This document shows, in pieces, positions 1 through 8,587 of a stretch of 12,239 bases of DNA. The notes below the pieces were generated by a model that ran no database searches, was not told the origin of the DNA, and saw only the letters and a program-made list of their open reading frames with translations. The stretch is taken from contig JABDGJ010000027.1 in NCBI GenBank assembly GCA_013286075.1, positions 1-12,239 of the forward strand, read 5' to 3'. Source of the stretch: Chlamydiota bacterium. GTDB taxonomy: Bacteria > Chlamydiota > Chlamydiia > Chlamydiales > Parachlamydiaceae. The stretch's first letter is position 1. Each line of letters starts with the position of its first letter. A program made the translations under genes and the position numbers.

Positions 1-263
1 AGCTTTTTTGAGCGGAATACACTTAGAATAATCGCGAGTCCAACAGCTGCTTCTGCAGCTGCTACAATAAATACAAAAAACACCCAAATGTGCCCTAACG
101 AATTCCCCCATAGTCGAGCAAAAGCGATAAAGAGAATATTCGCACTATTTAACAACAATTCAATCGATAAAAAAAGGATTAACGCATTTCGTTTAGCAAT
201 GACTCCCATAATTCCAATTGCGAAAAGAGCCATGCTGAGATAAATGAAAAATTCAATATTCAT
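1..263 (-). CDS. nuoK: NADH-quinone oxidoreductase subunit K, partial (3' end off the window)
   Basis: This is a small membrane subunit of complex I, homologous to MrpC-type antiporter subunits, and contributes to the proton path in the membrane arm. The ATG at 263 overlaps the nuoJ stop as TAATG. 87 codons are readable before the window edge; the family is about 100 residues, so only the last dozen or so are missing. Three hydrophobic segments are visible, at about residues 4-22, 27-48 and 58-82. Both conserved intramembrane glutamates are present: Glu35 in the SIELLLN segment of the second helix, and Glu71 in the AAAEAAVGLAI segment of the third. It is last in the visible part of the operon. 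nuoL, nuoM and nuoN would be expected further left. Confidence 0.95.
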   Translation of the reverse strand, partial: MNIEFFIYLSMALFAIGIMGVIAKRNALILFLSIELLLNSANILFIAFARLWGNSLGHIWVFFVFIVAAAEAAVGLAIILSVFRSKK

Positions 264-769
264 TAGATATCCTTTTTCGCAATATATAAAGTTCCCACAA
301 TCGCCACCAAAAATAGTAAAACGACAGCTTCAAAAGGAAAGAACCCTTCCACATAAAGGGCCTTGCCTAGATTCTGTGCGGTTCCAAACCCTGCTGGAGA
401 ATCTATTGGTGTGAGGGGAAGAATTCCCCACCTCATGGCGGAAAAAAAGAGTGCGAGAAGCAATAAGCTTACTGCGCCCCATAGCAATATAGGTTGACTT
501 TGTGATTCATATTTTTCAATTTGTTGGTACGCATCTTGAAATAAGACAACTACAAAGACAAAAATCACTAATATGGTTCCTGCATAGACAAGAATCTGCA
601 TAATACCAATGAATTCGGCAGAAAGCGCAATAAATAGGGAAGCTAAAAGAATGAGAGTAAATAAGAAAGCTAGACACGAATACATCGGTTTTTTCGCAAT
701 GATCATAATAAGAGAAGAGAGAATGAGAAGCGATCCTATGATCGAATGCAGAAAAGTTGGAAATTCCAT
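263..769 (-). CDS. nuoJ: NADH-quinone oxidoreductase subunit J
   Basis: This is a polytopic membrane subunit of complex I, 168 residues, with about five hydrophobic helices. The third helix (about residues 52-75) carries the family signature around YAGTILVIFVFVV, the helix whose pi-bulge takes part in coupling quinone reduction to proton movement. The C-terminus has the expected PFEAVVLLFLVAIVGTLYIAKKD-like ending. The ATG at 769 shares one base with the nuoI stop (TAATG), and its own stop overlaps the nuoK start in the same way, so translation is probably coupled along I-J-K. Length and order match the standard nuo cluster. Identification is by motif and context. Confidence 0.95.
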   Translation of the reverse strand: MEFPTFLHSIIGSLLILSSLIMIIAKKPMYSCLAFLFTLILLASLFIALSAEFIGIMQILVYAGTILVIFVFVVVLFQDAYQQIEKYESQSQPILLWGAVSLLLLALFFSAMRWGILPLTPIDSPAGFGTAQNLGKALYVEGFFPFEAVVLLFLVAIVGTLYIAKKDI

Positions 770-1254
770 TAAATTTCTCTCTTCGGATCTCTTCCAGAAT
801 CCCCGGGTTGTTGTTCCGTAAGCCTTTCTTTAGTATAAATCAGTTCACTTCTGGTTGTAGAAGAAAGTTCGAATTGATTTCCCAATACGATAGCTCCGGT
901 TGGACAAGCTTCTTCACAATATCCACAAAATATGCAGCGGAGCATATTAATTTGAAAATCTTCAGCATAACGTTCTCCATGCGAATGAGGATGTTCCGGT
1001 TCGTTTTCAGCAGCTTTTACATAAATGGCTTGAGACGGGCAGACAATGGCGCAAAGCTCGCACCCCACACAACGCTCAAGACCATCTTCCCATTTGGTTA
1101 AATAATGACGCCCTCGAAATCTTTGGGGAATGAGTGGTTTTTCTTCTGGATATTTCACCGTAACAGGTTTTTTAAATAAATAGGTAAAAACAACCCAAAG
1201 GCCGCTGAATACTGCCCAAATTCGACGTAAAACCAATTTCCATTTTTTTATCAT
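769..1254 (-). CDS. nuoI: NADH-quinone oxidoreductase subunit I (2x[4Fe-4S] ferredoxin subunit)
   Basis: NuoI carries clusters N6a and N6b, which pass electrons from NuoG towards NuoB in the peripheral arm. At 161 residues it has two 8Fe-ferredoxin motifs: Cys62, 65, 68 and 72 followed by Pro, and Cys107, 110, 113 and 117 followed by Pro. The amphipathic N-terminus (residues 8-28) and the following KPVTVKYP-like stretch are typical of the membrane-docking end of the subunit. The tail after residue 135 is hydrophilic and poorly conserved. The start at 1254 lies 6 bp after the nuoH stop, with a GGA about 9 bases upstream. All eight cluster ligands are present, so the protein should be functional. 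Confidence 0.97.
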   Translation of the reverse strand: MIKKWKLVLRRIWAVFSGLWVVFTYLFKKPVTVKYPEEKPLIPQRFRGRHYLTKWEDGLERCVGCELCAIVCPSQAIYVKAAENEPEHPHSHGERYAEDFQINMLRCIFCGYCEEACPTGAIVLGNQFELSSTTRSELIYTKERLTEQQPGDSGRDPKREI

Positions 1255-1260
1255 GCGAAG

Positions 1261-2244
1261 TTATCCAAAAACGATCATAAAAAATGTTGTTACTAAAAAA
1301 TTAATCACAGCAATAGGAAGCAAAATTTTCCAACTGAATGCCAGGAGTTGATTGTACCGAAAACGGGCCATTGTCGCTCGAACCCATACAAAGAGAAAAA
1401 AGAACACAGATAACTTCACAACAAACCATACGACTGGCAAATCCCAAGGACCAAGCCATCCTCCAAGAAATAGGGTCACTGCAATCGCTGAAACTGCAAG
1501 AATATTGATGTATTCTCCAAGGAAAAATAATGCAAATTTAAGTCCTCCATATTCTGTATGGTAACCGCCAGTCAGTTCTTGCTCCGCTTCGGGCAAATCA
1601 AAAGGAGAACGATTTGTTTCGGCAAAAGCAGTGATGAAATAAATGAGAAAACTGATGGGGTTTGTCCAAATGAACCAGTGATTTCGTTGCAATGAAACGA
1701 TTTCAGTAAGGCTCAACGTACCGCTAGAAACAATCACTGTTAATAAAGATAGAGTCATCGGAATTTCATAACTAATCATTTGCGCAGTACCTCGCAATCC
1801 TCCTAACAAAGAATACCGATCATTTGAAGACCAACCTGCCAACACAACTCCATACACAGCCAAGGAAGAAAACGCCAACAACAACAGAATCCCTGCATTG
1901 ACATCGGCGATATATAAATGAATGGAATGCCCGGCAATAGTCACTGTTCCTCCAATAGGAATGAGAACAAAGGCAAAAAGAGCCGTAAACATAGATAAGG
2001 CAGGAGCCAACCAATACACAAAAACGTCAACATTTTTTGGTTGAAATCGTTCTTTACATAACAATTTAATCCCATCGGCAATCGGCTGCAGTAATCCGAA
2101 TGGCCCTACCCGCTGAGGACCTAATCGAAGTTGAAAACGAGCTAAGAGAACTCTTTCAAAAAAGGTCATATAAGCAGCCATAAGCATGAGAATGACGATG
2201 AGTATGATTCCTTTTATCAATGTCATCAAAACTAAATCAGTCAT
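1261..2244 (-). CDS. nuoH: NADH-quinone oxidoreductase subunit H
   Basis: NuoH is the membrane subunit that forms the quinone-entry chamber with NuoB and NuoD and links the peripheral arm to the proton channels. It has 327 residues and about eight or nine hydrophobic helices. The first matrix-side loop is present at residues 42-62 (GPQRVGPFGLLQPIADG and following). The ND1 signatures are also present: GWSSNDRYSLLGGLRG at about 137-152, and the acidic loop AETNRSPFDLPEAEQEL at about 208-224, which carries the conserved glutamates. The ATG at 2244 overlaps the nuoG stop as ATGA, so its translation depends on ribosomes finishing nuoG. That matters because nuoG carries a frameshift upstream. Length is normal for the family. 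Confidence 0.97.
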   Translation of the reverse strand: MTDLVLMTLIKGIILIVILMLMAAYMTFFERVLLARFQLRLGPQRVGPFGLLQPIADGIKLLCKERFQPKNVDVFVYWLAPALSMFTALFAFVLIPIGGTVTIAGHSIHLYIADVNAGILLLLAFSSLAVYGVVLAGWSSNDRYSLLGGLRGTAQMISYEIPMTLSLLTVIVSSGTLSLTEIVSLQRNHWFIWTNPISFLIYFITAFAETNRSPFDLPEAEQELTGGYHTEYGGLKFALFFLGEYINILAVSAIAVTLFLGGWLGPWDLPVVWFVVKLSVFFFLFVWVRATMARFRYNQLLAFSWKILLPIAVINFLVTTFFMIVFG

Positions 2245-4525
2245 ATTTTCTCGACTTCGACCGGAAGGCCATTCATTGCATAGGCCTGGAGTTCTTGTAC
2301 GGGAATGTCTTGTGGAAATCCGAGGGGAATCACAATGACTTTTTTTGCTATTCCAGAATCATAGGAAAGAGAACAAAGCATCGATCCTTTTTCTCCTTTG
2401 ATAGAAACCATATTCCCATCAGAAATACCTAACTCTTCTGCAGCTTCAGGATGAATTCGAACAGGGGGAATTGTTGCCATCTGAGATAGATGCTTATTGT
2501 GTTTCATTCGAACGGCTCGATTGAATAATGGTTTTGAAAATACGGAAATGAATTTGGTCGCGGCACTTTCCTGATTCTTCGGTATAGTGATCTCCATTTT
2601 TTCTTTTTCTACATAAGAATGCATTGTCAGATCTGGAGGATTTGGTAAACTAACCCCTATTTTTTCTCCAATTTTTTTAAAAATTTCTCCATCGCTAAAG
2701 AGATACTTAGGAATTATTTTTCCTGGATGAATAGAAAAGGATTGTCGAGCAATATTGATAAATGTTCCTTGTTTTTCCATATAACATAATGCTGGAAGAA
2801 TGATATCCGCATCTTGCGCAGTTTCTGTTAAAAAAATATCTTGAACAATCAAACAACGGAGATTTTTTCGTATTGCTTCCCATTTTTTTTTTTCGGTACA
2901 GTGACAGCTGGGTTGCATCCAACAACATAAAGTAAATCCCAGTGTTCTTTTGAGGCGATATCGAATATCTGATTGGCATCAAACCCCCGATCTTTTGTTT
3001 TGATTCCATACGGCTCATATTCTGGATGCATTCCTGCAATCCAGGCTCCCATGCTATTTCCTTTTCCTTCCATAAGGTTAATACTTACATTAGGGTACCC
3101 TTTTTTCCATTGTCTTAGTTGTGACAAAACGGATTGTCTTAACGAATTTGCCAATAATTGATGACCTACAAATATAGCTCCAAAACGTTCCCCTTCTTCT
3201 CGCTGTATTTGTTCGATGACTTTCGAGAGTACTTGTAATTCTTCACCAGGGGAATGAAGAAACATTTTGTAGAGATAAGGAGCAATTTCAGGAGTATAAT
3301 AACCGACGTAGATTATTTTAGCGCCTCGATGCATTGCTTGTCGAAGGCGAAGCCAAATAACGGGGAATTCTTCCGTGATATCTAAACCAAGAATCAAAGC
3401 AAATTCAATCTTTTCGCAATCTTGCATTGCCAATTCCATGCCAGGAGAAATCTCTTCTTCTTCTGATGAGATTACCGGTAATCCCACGCGATAATCGACA
3501 TGAGAAACCCCAACGCCTTTTCTCATTAATGCTTGAAAAAGATAATTTTCTTCAAAAGTCAGAGGAATCCCCCCAAGTCCTGCCCCTTTTTTTGTTTTTT
3601 TTACTTCTTGGAGGATGTCTGCAACAAGACCAATTGCATTTTCCCAATTGCTTTTTTCGAGTGTTCCGTTTTTTCGGATGAGTGGGGTTACGAGTCTGTC
3701 AGGATGTTGGCTAAATTCATATCCAAACCATCCCTTATCGCACAACCAAATGTCGTTACATTCTTTGTTTTCTTTCGCACGCGTCCGGACAATTTCTCCA
3801 TCGCGCGAATCGAGAATCATACTACACCCTACAGGACATAGCGTACATGTAGTTTCTGTCGATGTATTGTCCCAAGGTCTTGCTCGAAAACGGTAGACTT
3901 GACTTGTCAGCGCCCCCACAGGGCAAATCATAATGGTATTTCCAATAAATTTTGACTTGGCAATTTTTCCATCTGCTGTTCCAACTTCTGTTGCATACCC
4001 TCTATCAATAAATGTGAGAGCCTGATCGCCCGCTAGTTCATCCGCAAAACGGGTGCACCTAGCGCAGGTAATGCACCTCTCTCGATCCAATAAGAGAAGA
4101 GGACTCAAAGAAATTGATTTTTTGAATTGTCTTTTTTCTTCATAAAACCGACTTTTTCCAGGACCCCATTTCATGGTATTATCTTGCAAAGGACATTCTC
4201 CCCCTCTATCACAAATAGGGCAGTCAAGAGGATGATTAATGAGAAGAAACTCAATCATCTCTTTTCTTCCGTTGAGGGCAAGCGGTGATTCCGTTTTGAC
4301 TACCATCCCATGAGTTGCCTCCAATGTGCAGGCAGCTTGGGGCTTTGTCATTTTTTCTACTTCTACTAAACACATACGGCAAGCACCGAAAGGAGGGAGA
4401 CGGTCGAGGTAGCAAAAAATGGGAATGTCGATCCCCAATTTTTTTGCTGCATGGTATACGGTCGTCCCTTTCACAACTTCTACTTCAGAATCATTGATCA
4501 TCAAATGAACGGTTTCATTTGTCAT
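2241..4525 (-). CDS. nuoG: NADH-quinone oxidoreductase subunit G, reading frame interrupted at an A11 run
   Basis: NuoG is the large Fe-S subunit of the NADH-input module. N1b ligands are Cys38, 49, 52 and 66. N5 ligands are His98, Cys102, 105 and 111. N4 ligands are Cys151, 154, 157 and 201. Cys227, 230, 234 and 262 (C-x2-C-x3-C-x27-C) match the extra N7 cluster of Escherichia and Thermus enzymes. The remainder is a molybdopterin-oxidoreductase-like domain that has lost its cofactor role in this family. The first frame (4525 to 2849, 558 codons) ends shortly after an 11-A run. The continuation lies in the -1 frame from that run to 2241, ending in a normal C-terminal domain with VRIHPEAAEELGISDG. 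A 12th A, or a -1 slip, gives a 761-residue protein of normal size. The ATG at 4525 overlaps the nuoF stop (ATGA). The cause may be a sequencing error, a recent mutation, or slippage-corrected expression. Confidence 0.93.
2883..2893 (-). other. A11 homopolymer: frameshift or slippage site in nuoG
   Basis: The plus strand has eleven T residues here, so the nuoG coding strand reads CCG followed by A11 and TGG. In the upstream frame this gives Pro-Lys-Lys-Lys-Asn-Gly and a TGA at 2849-2851. Read with 12 A it gives Pro-Lys4-Trp-Glu-Ala and continues into conserved NuoG sequence. Read in the upstream frame, the run contains the canonical -1 slippery pattern A AAA AAA, so one -1 slip also restores the downstream frame exactly. 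I see no strong stem-loop just downstream and no good Shine-Dalgarno-like stimulator upstream. RNA polymerase slippage or an undercounted homopolymer are therefore at least as likely as a programmed ribosomal event. Confidence 0.85.
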
Positions 4526-5853
4526 GATTTTTTCCCAATTTCGATGAGTTCGGGTTCTAGATAAGGATAGGAAACAGGCATAGGAGGAGGGTGCATGGCT
4601 TCGGGATTTTTCCGAATATAAGCCAAAAATTCATCTTGAAATTTTTCCACAGCACTCACTATAGGAGGAGCTGCTCCTACTCCTAATCCACAAAAAGAAT
4701 TCGCTTCGATACTTGTGCAAATCGAAGTAATAAGAGATAAATCAGTGAAAGTTCCTTTCCCTTGCAGAATGCGGAAAAGAATTTGAACAACCCACCTAGT
4801 TCCCTCTCTGCAAGGAGTACATTTACCACAGGATTCATTCTGATAAAACTCCATCAACCGATGAGTAATATTCACCATATCGCTTTCATCATCCATGACA
4901 ATGATCGAAGCAGTTCCAAGTGCCGATCCTACTGCGGATAAAGATTCAAAATCCATAGAAACATCCAATTCTTTCTCGGTCAATAAATGACAAGAAGAAC
5001 CCCCTGGATAACAAGCTTTAAATTTTCGTCCTGGAAACATTCCCCCTGCAGCATTTAATACCTCTGTTAGACGAATTCCCAAAGGAAATTCATAACATCC
5101 GGGTCGCACGATTTGTCCACTGATTTGGAAAATTTTCGTTCCTGTATTTTTTGGTTTTCCAATGTTCTGGTACCATTCCACTCCTCTATCGACAATATGG
5201 ACAACATTGCACAGCGTTTCTACATTATTTACGACTGTGGGTTTGCCATATAATCCTATGATCGCGGGAAATGGAGGTTTTAATCGGGGAGTGGCTCGGA
5301 ATCCTTCTAAAGAATTGAGTTGCGCTGTCTCATCTCCAGCTATGTAGGCTCCAGCCCCTGGATGGACAATAATCTCAAGAGAGTAAGAAGAATCGAGGAC
5401 TTTTTTTCCTAAATAGCCTCGTGATTTTGCCTCTCGTACAGCACTTCGCAATCGATCTATTCCTTGAAAAAATTCTCCCCTACAATAAATAAATGCGAGC
5501 TGTGCCCCTATTGCGTAACTAGCGAGAATAATTCCTTCGATAATTTGATGAGGATCTCGTTCAATCAAAAAACGATCTTTAAATGTTCCTGGTTCACTTT
5601 CATCCGCGTTACAAACAAGATATTTTTGCATGCTGGAATCTTGAGGAATAAAACTCCATTTTTTTCCTGTTTGGAATCCAGCACCCCCTCGACCACGTAA
5701 CCAAGAATTCGTGACCATTTCTATAAGATGGGAAGGAGCTATATGAGGAATTGCTTTTCGAATCGCCTGATACCCCCCATTTTTTTCATATTCCTCAATC
5801 TCGATTTGTTTGGGATTATCGGTATGAGCACTCAGTATTTTCATTTCATTCAT
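4522..5853 (-). CDS. nuoF: NADH-quinone oxidoreductase subunit F (NADH/FMN-binding)
   Basis: NuoF oxidises NADH with bound FMN and feeds electrons to cluster N3. From the ATG at 5853 it has 443 residues. The nucleotide- and FMN-binding glycine motif GRGGAGFQTGKKW is at residues 54-66, NADESEPGTFKDR is at 82-94, and the second glycine-rich motif GAGAYIAGDETA is at 166-177. N3 ligands are Cys342, 345, 348 (SCGKCTPCREG) and Cys388. Where the family usually has CGEET, this protein reads AGDET. I chose 5853 because GAGG sits 6 bases upstream and the start overlaps the nuoE stop by 8 bp. An in-frame ATG at 5844 is an alternative. A longer reading from 5961 would overlap nuoE by more than 100 bp and adds a non-homologous arginine/leucine-rich leader. 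The stop overlaps nuoG as ATGA. Confidence 0.95.
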   Translation of the reverse strand: MNEMKILSAHTDNPKQIEIEEYEKNGGYQAIRKAIPHIAPSHLIEMVTNSWLRGRGGAGFQTGKKWSFIPQDSSMQKYLVCNADESEPGTFKDRFLIERDPHQIIEGIILASYAIGAQLAFIYCRGEFFQGIDRLRSAVREAKSRGYLGKKVLDSSYSLEIIVHPGAGAYIAGDETAQLNSLEGFRATPRLKPPFPAIIGLYGKPTVVNNVETLCNVVHIVDRGVEWYQNIGKPKNTGTKIFQISGQIVRPGCYEFPLGIRLTEVLNAAGGMFPGRKFKACYPGGSSCHLLTEKELDVSMDFESLSAVGSALGTASIIVMDDESDMVNITHRLMEFYQNESCGKCTPCREGTRWVVQILFRILQGKGTFTDLSLITSICTSIEANSFCGLGVGAAPPIVSAVEKFQDEFLAYIRKNPEAMHPPPMPVSYPYLEPELIEIGKKS

Positions 5854-6358
5854 CGGAGACCTCAAGCGAAACAGGAGAAGGATGCCCCTTTTTAAGTTGT
5901 AGGCGGGAAAGAATAGAAGGAAGATCCTTCTCATCGACAGGGCCAATAACCTCTTCGTCAAGGAGCATCATAGGTGCACGATCACATGCAGCTAAGCATT
6001 CACTCGCAATGACCGTAATTTCCCCATCTTCTGTCGTATCTCCCGGCTGGATTTTAAGTTGTAAACACATTTTTTCTAGAATAGAATCGGCCCCACGAAG
6101 CATACAAGGAACATTCTTGCATACGTGAATCACATGTTTTCCACCAGGCTTTTCAAAAAACATGTCATAAAAAGAAACAACAGCATGCACCTCATTGACA
6201 TTGATTTCAAAAAGAAGAGCCACTTCTTCTTGTGCTTCTATAGGAAGATATCCAATTTGTGCCTGTGCAAGGTGAAGCGAAGGAATGAGAGCAGAACGTT
6301 TCGTTGGATATCGTTTTTGCAAATTTTTTATCGCTTGTTTTGTCTGTTCTGTAAGCAT
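5846..6358 (-). CDS. nuoE: NADH-quinone oxidoreductase subunit E ([2Fe-2S], thioredoxin-like)
   Basis: This is the 24-kDa-type subunit of the NADH-input module, which holds cluster N1a next to the flavin in NuoF. It has 170 residues, with an N-terminal helical part (about 1-65) and a thioredoxin-like [2Fe-2S] domain. The four ligands are visible as C-x4-C (Cys80, Cys85) and C-x3-C (Cys121, Cys125), with the DRAP segment after the last one. The ATG at 6358 overlaps the nuoD stop (TAATG). The C-terminal 20 residues (KKGHPSPVSLEVSDE region) are variable, and their coding sequence contains the GAGG that probably serves as ribosome binding site for nuoF. Confidence 0.96.
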   Translation of the reverse strand: MLTEQTKQAIKNLQKRYPTKRSALIPSLHLAQAQIGYLPIEAQEEVALLFEINVNEVHAVVSFYDMFFEKPGGKHVIHVCKNVPCMLRGADSILEKMCLQLKIQPGDTTEDGEITVIASECLAACDRAPMMLLDEEVIGPVDEKDLPSILSRLQLKKGHPSPVSLEVSDE

Positions 6359-7560
6359 TATCGATCCACATCTCCTAAAATTGGGTCCATACTCGCAATA
6401 GCAACGACAACATCTGAAACAGTCAATCCAATCAACACCTTTTGCAAGACTTGAATATGCGAAAAAGAAGGAGAACGAACTCTAAGGCGATAAGGGATAG
6501 GACTTCCATCGCTTACTAGATACATTCCCAATTCTCCTCTAGGAGACTCTACACATTGGTAAACTTCTCCTTTAGGAGGATGAATTCCTTCTGAAATTAA
6601 TTTAAATTGATGAATGACTGCCTCCATACTTCGCGCTAATTCCCTGCGAGGAGGGAGAGCTACTTTTCTATCATCTGTCAGAACCGGACCTGGTTTGAGC
6701 TTGACAAGTGCCTGCTGTATAATAGTTACCGATTCCTTCATTTCTCTCATCCGTATCAGATAACGAGCATAGGCATCCCCTTCTTTCTCTGTGGGAATAG
6801 CAAATTGGTACTCTTCATAGCCGCTATAAGGATAGTTTTTTCGAATGTCATAGGGCACCCCTACACTCCGCATAAGGGGTCCTGTACACATAAATTGTTT
6901 ACATAATTCTAGAGTTAGAACAGCTACTCCCTGCAACCGTTCACACCAAACATAGTTATCTGTCAACAATCGATCAATATCTTTCCAAAAAGAGGGAAAA
7001 CCTTCTAAAAATAAGCGGAGATTTTGTTCAAAACCTGGATTGAGATCGTGAGATAATCCCCCAATTCTCCAACAAGAGGGAAACATGCGGGCCCCGGAGT
7101 ATTGCTCGAATAAATTGAGGATTTTCTCTCTTTCTGCAAAACAATACATGTACACAGACGACATATTGAGTTCTAAGGCACTTGTTCCAAGCCAAATCAA
7201 ATGGCTTCCAATCCTCGCAAGTTCAAGAAGGATAATTCGAATGACTTGAGCTCTTCGAGGAACCTCTGTATTCATGAGCCTTTCTACAGCAGAAGCAAAC
7301 GCGTGTTCTTCTGCCGGGCCTGCAAGATAGTCGAGTCGGTCTACTAAAGTAAAAACTTGGTGATAAGTTCTCGTTTCACATTCTTTTTCTACCCCTGTGT
7401 GCAAATAACCAATGACAGCCTCTGCACCAATGACAATTTCACCATCAAGTCGAAGGCAAATCCGAAGAACACCATGCGTAGAGGGATGTTGCGGACCGAA
7501 ATTCAGTTCCATCGCATCGCCCATTTTTTCAAGTGTAAGATCTTTGCTTACTTTAGACAT
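6358..7560 (-). CDS. nuoD: NADH-quinone oxidoreductase subunit D (49-kDa quinone-site subunit)
   Basis: NuoD descends from the [NiFe]-hydrogenase large subunit and forms the quinone headgroup site with NuoB. From the ATG at 7560 it has 400 residues. The FGPQHPSTHGVLR motif at about 21-33 supplies the quinone-site histidines (His25, His29), and the C-terminus DPILGDVDR matches the family ending exactly where expected. There is no fusion to NuoC, unlike the fused NuoCD of E. coli. Two starts are possible. ATG 7560 lies 5 bp after the nuoC stop with a GAG close upstream. ATG 7587 would overlap nuoC by 22 bp and add nine residues. I prefer 7560, but the choice is not firm. The stop overlaps nuoE as TAATG. 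Confidence 0.95.
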   Translation of the reverse strand: MSKVSKDLTLEKMGDAMELNFGPQHPSTHGVLRICLRLDGEIVIGAEAVIGYLHTGVEKECETRTYHQVFTLVDRLDYLAGPAEEHAFASAVERLMNTEVPRRAQVIRIILLELARIGSHLIWLGTSALELNMSSVYMYCFAEREKILNLFEQYSGARMFPSCWRIGGLSHDLNPGFEQNLRLFLEGFPSFWKDIDRLLTDNYVWCERLQGVAVLTLELCKQFMCTGPLMRSVGVPYDIRKNYPYSGYEEYQFAIPTEKEGDAYARYLIRMREMKESVTIIQQALVKLKPGPVLTDDRKVALPPRRELARSMEAVIHQFKLISEGIHPPKGEVYQCVESPRGELGMYLVSDGSPIPYRLRVRSPSFSHIQVLQKVLIGLTVSDVVVAIASMDPILGDVDR

Positions 7561-7565
7561 AGAAC

Positions 7566-8099
7566 TCAGTGGTATTTTTGATCCCATTTGACCCGAATAA
7601 TTTCAGAAGGAATCTTTGGAGTTACATTGTGTTTGAACTCGACAGACTCTTCCGTCAATGGATAGTCTTTCCGCAATGGATGTCCTATCCAGTCATCAGG
7701 CATGAGGATCCGTTTTAGATCAGGATGATTTACAAACCGGACGCCAAAAAAATCGTACACTTCTCTTTCGTACCAGGCAGCCCCTTCCCATAAATCCACA
7801 ACAGAAGGAACGAATTCTGTTGGGTCAAAACAGGCAGTAATGCGAAGCCTTTCAAGACTAGTCGTGTTATGCAATAAATAGACAATTGTAATGAGATCTT
7901 TTGGCATGAGATAGTGAACCGCTGTCAAATCCATTAATACATCATAAGATGGTTCAACCTCTTCTTTACAATGTGTCAACACTCTGACTAAATCTTCTTT
8001 TTTTACATGAAGAGTGGTTTCTCCAAGGAAATCTATTTTCTCAAGTAACGCACTCTTTATCCATTCTTTTTCAAAGTCTATTTCGGCTTTTGTTTTCAT
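7566..8099 (-). CDS. nuoC: NADH-quinone oxidoreductase subunit C (30-kDa subunit)
   Basis: NuoC is a cofactor-free structural subunit of the connecting arm that packs against NuoD. It has 177 residues. The family signature is clear at about 109-147: [14 protein letters not shown], then [24 protein letters not shown]. The N-terminal 30 residues are charged and variable. The ATG at 8099 overlaps the nuoB stop as ATGA, consistent with translational coupling. As a free-standing gene rather than a nuoCD fusion it fits lineages outside the enterobacteria. Confidence 0.96.
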   Translation of the reverse strand: MKTKAEIDFEKEWIKSALLEKIDFLGETTLHVKKEDLVRVLTHCKEEVEPSYDVLMDLTAVHYLMPKDLITIVYLLHNTTSLERLRITACFDPTEFVPSVVDLWEGAAWYEREVYDFFGVRFVNHPDLKRILMPDDWIGHPLRKDYPLTEESVEFKHNVTPKIPSEIIRVKWDQKYH

Positions 8100-8587
8100 G
8101 AATTTTTCTCCAAAGGTCTTTCATGCGCGATTTTTTTTTGGAGAAGAAGCAATCCATCTAAAAGAGCCCAAGGTGTCGGAGGACAACCAGCAACATAGAT
8201 ATCTACAGGAATTAATTTATCAACTCCCTGCACAATCGCATAATTGTTGTAGACTCCACCACAAGAAGCACAATCTCCCATCGCCACTACCCATTTGGGA
8301 AAAAGCATTTGTTCATAAACAGTCACGAGAACTGGAGCCATTTTTTGACTTACTCTTCCTGCAACAATCAACACATCTCCTTGTCTTGGTGAAGCGCGAA
8401 ACACCTCCATTCCAAATCGGGACATATCGGGGACACTTGCTGCCGTTGACATCATTTCTATCGCACAACAAGCAAGACCAAACTGCGCTGGCCATAACGA
8501 ATTTTTTCGAGCCCAATTGATCATCTTTTCTAAGGGGCCGACTAAAAAAGGGGTTTTTGTATGTGGAGTGTGGAATGTATCATTCAT
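8096..8587 (-). CDS. nuoB: NADH-quinone oxidoreductase subunit B (cluster N2 subunit)
   Basis: NuoB carries cluster N2, which hands electrons to quinone. From the ATG at 8587 it has 163 residues. The tandem cysteines are Cys40 and Cys41 ([10 protein letters not shown]), and the other two ligands are Cys106 (MGDCAS) and Cys135 (AGCPPTP). The spacings of 65 and 29 residues are the same as I recall for E. coli NuoB. I chose 8587 because its ATG overlaps the nuoA stop as ATGA. A longer reading from ATG 8614 adds MEERRIRLA, but the codons of that extension contain the AAGGAGG that looks like the ribosome binding site, 12 bases upstream of 8587. This suggests that stretch is a signal rather than protein. 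Confidence 0.95.
   Translation of the reverse strand: MNDTFHTPHTKTPFLVGPLEKMINWARKNSLWPAQFGLACCAIEMMSTAASVPDMSRFGMEVFRASPRQGDVLIVAGRVSQKMAPVLVTVYEQMLFPKWVVAMGDCASCGGVYNNYAIVQGVDKLIPVDIYVAGCPPTPWALLDGLLLLQKKIAHERPLEKNS

Noticed and set aside
2241..2918. Separate small gene starting at ATG 2918 inside nuoG
   Set aside because: The first 12 residues are an out-of-frame reading of the conserved NuoG sequence. The remainder is the NuoG C-terminus, so this is one frameshifted gene, not two.
3586..3601. T-rich run that might be a terminator
   Set aside because: It encodes a Lys-rich stretch in the middle of nuoG. There is no stem before it on either strand, and the operon reads through.
5854..5961. 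Longer NuoF reading from ATG 5961
   Set aside because: The extra 36 residues overlap nuoE coding sequence by over 100 bp and are out of character for NuoF. ATG 5853 has GAGG 6 bases upstream.
8014..8520. Plus-strand open frame of 168 codons opposite nuoB and nuoC
   Set aside because: It lies wholly antisense to two genes with clear family motifs, has no ribosome binding site of note, and its translation resembles no protein family.
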